From: Bacteroidota bacterium
GTDB lineage: Bacteria > Bacteroidota > Bacteroidia > B-17B0 > Aurantibacillaceae
Direction: 5' to 3'
Assembly (NCBI GenBank): GCA_029237825.1
Contig: JAQZBQ010000004.1
Location: forward strand, 124,001-188,000
DNA length: 64,000 bases
The translations under genes were made by a program, and so were the position numbers. How positions within the stretch are numbered: the first letter of the stretch is position 1; each line of letters begins with the position of its first letter. The notes under the pieces are model-generated. The model made no database searches. It had not been told where the DNA came from and saw nothing but the letters and a program-made list of their open reading frames with translations. Positions 60,847 through 64,000 of the stretch are shown here, piece after piece.

Positions 60847-63822
60847 TTACTGTTTAATAATTTTTTGAAGTACAGATTTGTCGGAACTTTTTAATGATAT
60901 TTTCAATAAAAAAATGCCTGACTCGAAATTTTTTAAATCCAAATTTAGTGAGTGATAGCCACTCGCCATGGCCTTAATCTCAGACATCATTAATTTTCCG
61001 GTATTATTATATAGTTCAATATTTACATGATCTTGATTAACAAGGTTGACGTCAAATAACAGATCTCCATTTGTTGGATTTGGTCGTGCATTTGATATAT
61101 AGTTCGTTAGGTTTGTATTATCCACTGCTATCATATTGGAGTATTCGCTTGAATTGTCGCCATTAACAAGCTTTAAACGGTAATAGGTAACCACCGGAAA
61201 TGGAGTCATATCAAACACGTTGTAGTTTTTTGCAGACGTACTAAATCCCGCCGCTTCAACTCTCATTAACGCTTCAAATGTTACCCCGTCCTTTGATTTC
61301 TCTACATCAAAAAATGCAGTGTTCTTTTCCGTAGCAGTTACCCATTGAACTTTATTTTTCAAATCCTCGTTGTGACCCACAAAGGTTAATAGCTCCATTG
61401 GGAGTATACCCACTGCAGTCCAACCGCTAACAGTAAAATTGCAAACGTCTCCTGCATAACCATCCACCATCAGTATGTAAGTCTGACCAGCCACAAGGCC
61501 CGTGGCAGTTACCGTGCCGCTCGATGTTGTACCTGGATTATAGCAATTCGATACGGACGTAAATGATGTACAACATCCCGATGCATTTGTACTTACCTTA
61601 TATACCTGTGCTTGTACACCGTCGTTCCATGTACATCCATTAACAGATGTAAACGGAAATGACGCGGTGGTACCAGTTGCAACAAATTGGTACCATGAAT
61701 TGTTTTCTATTGAGCCACAAAATACTGATGAAATGTTTCCTGGCAGATCAGAGGAATAAGTACTTGAGGTAGTGCTTGAAAATGTTCCTGCGCCTTGGGT
61801 TAATGTTGCGGGATTTGAACAAAAGTCGTTGTTTGAAGGGTTGCCGCAGGCGCCAACCGGTGGAGCCGTTTTTATGCAAACACTGAAAGTTGATGTTTGT
61901 CCCGGGGTTGATGTCCATGTGTAAACTCTAACATAATAAGTATTTCCTAAAATGAGTCCTGAAATTGAACTGTTATTTGGATCACTGCATAATATAGGAG
62001 AACCTATAGACGCACAAGAGCCGGAATATAGCGAATGATACATGTCACTTGTTGATCCGGCAATATTTGTAATGCTGATAGAATGGGTGGAACTTGTTGC
62101 TACAAAGCTATACCAGACGTCATCATCGGCAGTGCCTCCACAACCATTGGCGGTAAATGACGAACTAGCTCCAAGAACAGTTCCTCCTACGAGTGAGGAG
62201 CAGGTAGTACCCGAATTGGGTGTTATGGAAGTAGCACCGGGACAATCATCATTGGATGGAGGTGTAATACATGTTCTTGAAATCGTAAAAGAACCAGTGG
62301 TTGTACCCGTTGTATAATAGGCAACATAAACGTAGTACGTCGTTCCGTTAATGGTAGAAAAGGTATATTCTTCCGTACCACCTGAATATGCATCGTCCAC
62401 ACACGATATTGTAGTTATGGAGCCACAGCTTCCACTAAAAATATCTATTTCGTGATCGAATCCTGACGCACCGGTAGAGCTTATAAGCGTACTTTGTCCG
62501 TTCCCAGTAAAAGTGTACCAAACCCCATACGCACTTGCGCATCCTCCGGGAGCCGTTTCACTAACTGCACCGATTGTGGTACCGGCTAAATTTGTTGTGC
62601 CACAAGGAAGAGAGGTTGCTCCCGAACAAGCATCATTTATTGGGGGAGCAGTACAAGTTCTTGAAATGGTAAAGTTGCCTGTGGTGGAACCTGAAGTATA
62701 ATAGGCAACATAAACATAATAAGTTGTGCCGTTAACAGATGTGAATGTATAGTTCTCGTTACTTCCCGAGCCATTATTATCCACACAAGAAATATTTGTG
62801 AGTGATCCGCAGCTTCCACTAAAAATATCAATTTCGTGATCGAATCCGGATGCAGCAGTAGAACTAATAGTAGTTGATTGGCCGTTCCCGGTAAACGTAT
62901 ACCAAACACCGTACGCGCTGGCACATCCTCCGGGAGCAGTTTCGGCAACCGCCCCAACCGTTGTTCCTGCCAGATTACTTGTTCCGCAAGGTAAAGAAGT
63001 TGCTCCCGAACAAGCATCGTTGGAAGGCGGAGCAATACAAGTTCGTGAAATGGTAAAGTTGCCTGTGGTGGTGCCTGAAGTATAATAGGCAACATAAACA
63101 TAATAAGTTGTGCCATTAATAGATAAAAAAGAATAACTCTCAGTACTTCCAGAACCATTATTATCTACACATGCTATATTGGCTAAAGATCCACAATTTC
63201 CGCTGAAGATATCAATTTCATGATCAAACCCTGATGCTGCCGTAGAACTTATAGTAGTGGACTGGCCATCTCCGACAAAGGTATACCAAACACCGTAAGC
63301 GCTAGCACAACCGCTCGGCGCTGTTTCGCTAACAGCATTTACCGTTGTGCCAGCTAAATTACTGGTCCCACAAGGCAAAGAGGTGGCGAAAGAACAGTCG
63401 TCATTAGAAGGAGGAGGGGGCGGCGTTCCGCATTTTACAGACCTTGTTCTATTTGAAGAAGATGTACCACATGAACTATTGGTGTTATTATAAAATCGTA
63501 CATTTCCTGTAATAGCGGCCGTCCACACAACAGGGGTTGTTCCAAAAGCATAGACAGGTGCTCCTCCACCAGCATTTGCTATTGTTAAAAAATCGGTTGA
63601 AACACTACTGCTAAAAGTATAGGTTATTCCAGAAGTGACGTAAACCATCGAATAATCAGTTGCCCATCCCGAAGTCGTAATATTTTGTGAAGTGCCGTTG
63701 CAATTAGGTGTAAATGTCGCACTCGGATATAATGAAGTATTACTTGTACACTGACTATAACTACTGGCACCCTGTGCCAAAACAATTACAAAAAAATAAA
63801 GTTTTAAAATGCCTGATTTCAT
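60847..63822 (-). CDS. Giant T9SS protein with 128-codon tandem repeats
   Basis: A 991-residue secreted protein with signal peptide (KLYFFVIVLAQGASSYSQ), a 115-residue N-terminal domain, and three near-identical units of 128 residues. Each unit begins with SNDxCxxATSLPCGT and contains SAYGVWYTFVGDGQST, SGFDHEIDIFSG and TTYYVYVAYYTSG. Then a diverged unit (GGTADDDVWYSFVATSS) close to the last unit of the protein at 56672, and a Cys-rich domain. The T9SS type A end is ARPNPTNGDLLFDVN, SGIFLLKISL and KSVLQKIIKQ. Likely a surface adhesin. Preceded at 30 bp by the partial small gene. Confidence 0.9.
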   Translation of the reverse strand: MKSGILKLYFFVIVLAQGASSYSQCTSNTSLYPSATFTPNCNGTSQNITTSGWATDYSMVYVTSGITYTFSSSVSTDFLTIANAGGGAPVYAFGTTPVVWTAAITGNVRFYNNTNSSCGTSSSNRTRSVKCGTPPPPPSNDDCSFATSLPCGTSNLAGTTVNAVSETAPSGCASAYGVWYTFVGDGQSTTISSTAASGFDHEIDIFSGNCGSLANIACVDNNGSGSTESYSFLSINGTTYYVYVAYYTSGTTTGNFTISRTCIAPPSNDACSGATSLPCGTSNLAGTTVGAVAETAPGGCASAYGVWYTFTGNGQSTTISSTAASGFDHEIDIFSGSCGSLTNISCVDNNGSGSNENYTFTSVNGTTYYVYVAYYTSGSTTGNFTISRTCTAPPINDACSGATSLPCGTTNLAGTTIGAVSETAPGGCASAYGVWYTFTGNGQSTLISSTGASGFDHEIDIFSGSCGSITTISCVDDAYSGGTEEYTFSTINGTTYYVYVAYYTTGTTTGSFTISRTCITPPSNDDCPGATSITPNSGTTCSSLVGGTVLGASSSFTANGCGGTADDDVWYSFVATSSTHSISITNIAGSTSDMYHSLYSGSCASIGSPILCSDPNNSSISGLILGNTYYVRVYTWTSTPGQTSTFSVCIKTAPPVGACGNPSNNDFCSNPATLTQGAGTFSSTTSSTYSSDLPGNISSVFCGSIENNSWYQFVATGTTASFPFTSVNGCTWNDGVQAQVYKVSTNASGCCTSFTSVSNCYNPGTTSSGTVTATGLVAGQTYILMVDGYAGDVCNFTVSGWTAVGILPMELLTFVGHNEDLKNKVQWVTATEKNTAFFDVEKSKDGVTFEALMRVEAAGFSTSAKNYNVFDMTPFPVVTYYRLKLVNGDNSSEYSNMIAVDNTNLTNYISNARPNPTNGDLLFDVNLVNQDHVNIELYNNTGKLMMSEIKAMASGYHSLNLDLKNFESGIFLLKISLKSSDKSVLQKIIKQ
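62264..63415 (-). repeat. Three tandem 384-bp repeats
   Basis: Boundaries at 62264, 62648, 63032 and 63416 are exactly 384 bp (128 codons) apart. Sequence identity between copies is high enough to allow recombination. Confidence 0.9.
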
Positions 63823-63852
63823 TTACTAATAAAATAAATTAACTTTCATGTT

Positions 63853-64000
63853 CTATTTATCACTGATAATCTTGTGTCTAGGAATTTTATACTTGTCAGT
63901 CATTTCATAGATCTCCCGCATTTGCCAGAGGGCGTTGTGTTCAATGGCTAATTCATGATTCGTTGAATCGATTGTAATTGAAATGATTTTGCCCTTCCAG
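63853..64000 (-). CDS. C-terminal part of a small protein, N-terminus beyond window
   Basis: An open frame from the right edge to the stop at 63853-63855, giving 48 residues (WKGKIISITIDSTNHELAIE, then HNALWQMREIYEMTDKYKIP). Its pattern follows the C-terminal half of the small protein at 60329. It ends 30 bp ahead of the giant T9SS gene at 60847, so it should be the first gene of that module. The rest lies outside the window. Confidence 0.6.
   Translation of the reverse strand, partial: WKGKIISITIDSTNHELAIEHNALWQMREIYEMTDKYKIPRHKIISDK

Noticed and set aside
62264-63415. Regular repeats that might look like a CRISPR array
   Set aside because: The units are 384 bp, in frame with a secreted protein and near identical along their whole length, with no short repeat/spacer alternation. 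They are protein-coding tandem repeats. The same applies to 58098-59348 and 24193-24756.

Overview
The window is chromosomal DNA of a Bacteroidota bacterium, at AT-rich composition. Evidence: TAnnTTTG promoter -7 elements, sometimes with a TTG or TTTG -33 box; an LpxC-FabZ fusion; six proteins ending in type IX secretion (T9SS) C-terminal domains, one of them of the gliding-motility type; a B12 receptor encoded with DUF4465 and DUF5074-type proteins; and several likely non-ATG starts (TTG/GTG). I cannot place it below phylum or class level. No phage, insertion sequence, plasmid gene or CRISPR array was seen.

Layout. 1-7.6 kb: a long coiled-coil protein running off the left edge, an M23 peptidase, a TPR protein with pheS, a secreted MORN+VWA protein, ribF and an LRR protein. 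7.7-16.4 kb: a T9SS esterase, an SGNH-like lipoprotein lacking catalytic Ser and His beside a FadL porin, mpg, an RmlD-like reductase, two small unknowns, an FMN reductase, a DUF6766 membrane protein and tRNA-Arg(UCU). 16.5-28 kb: a GT2 glycosyltransferase fused to a degenerate sugar-phosphotransferase region; the lipid A operon lpxD-lpxC/fabZ-lpxA-trpS; a TrmH-like methyltransferase; an RluB-type pseudouridine synthase with a tandemly repeated basic N-terminus; an ArsC/Spx-like protein; a glycosyltransferase; and a 2OG-Fe(II) oxygenase.

28-32.3 kb is a cobalamin-riboswitch-controlled B12 uptake operon: BtuB-type TonB receptor, a DUF4465 (BtuH-like) protein with a T9SS sorting domain, and a BtuG-like propeller lipoprotein. 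32.4-43.4 kb holds housekeeping genes: a Usp protein, an MFS nucleoside permease, a DUF2795 protein, ftsH, rsfS with a histone-H1-like tail, birA, thyA, frr and a thiol-redox protein. 43.7-50.6 kb carries two very large secreted proteins with Ig-like or PKD repeats. 50.6-56.5 kb contains a GT9 glycosyltransferase, dapD, a tRNA locus in which tRNA-Met(CAU) follows two broken tRNA copies, a eukaryote-type citrate synthase, a zinc phospholipase/nuclease-like protein, a DUF4920 protein and ssb.

56.7-64 kb appears to be a duplicated two-gene module on the minus strand: a small protein of about 95 residues immediately upstream of a giant T9SS protein built of exact-length tandem repeats. The small proteins of the two copies (60329-60619 and the partial one at 63853-64000) are recognisably related, and so are the repeat domains of the large proteins. 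Together with the B12 locus, the pseudo-hydrolase and the broken tRNA array, this is the most interesting part of the window.
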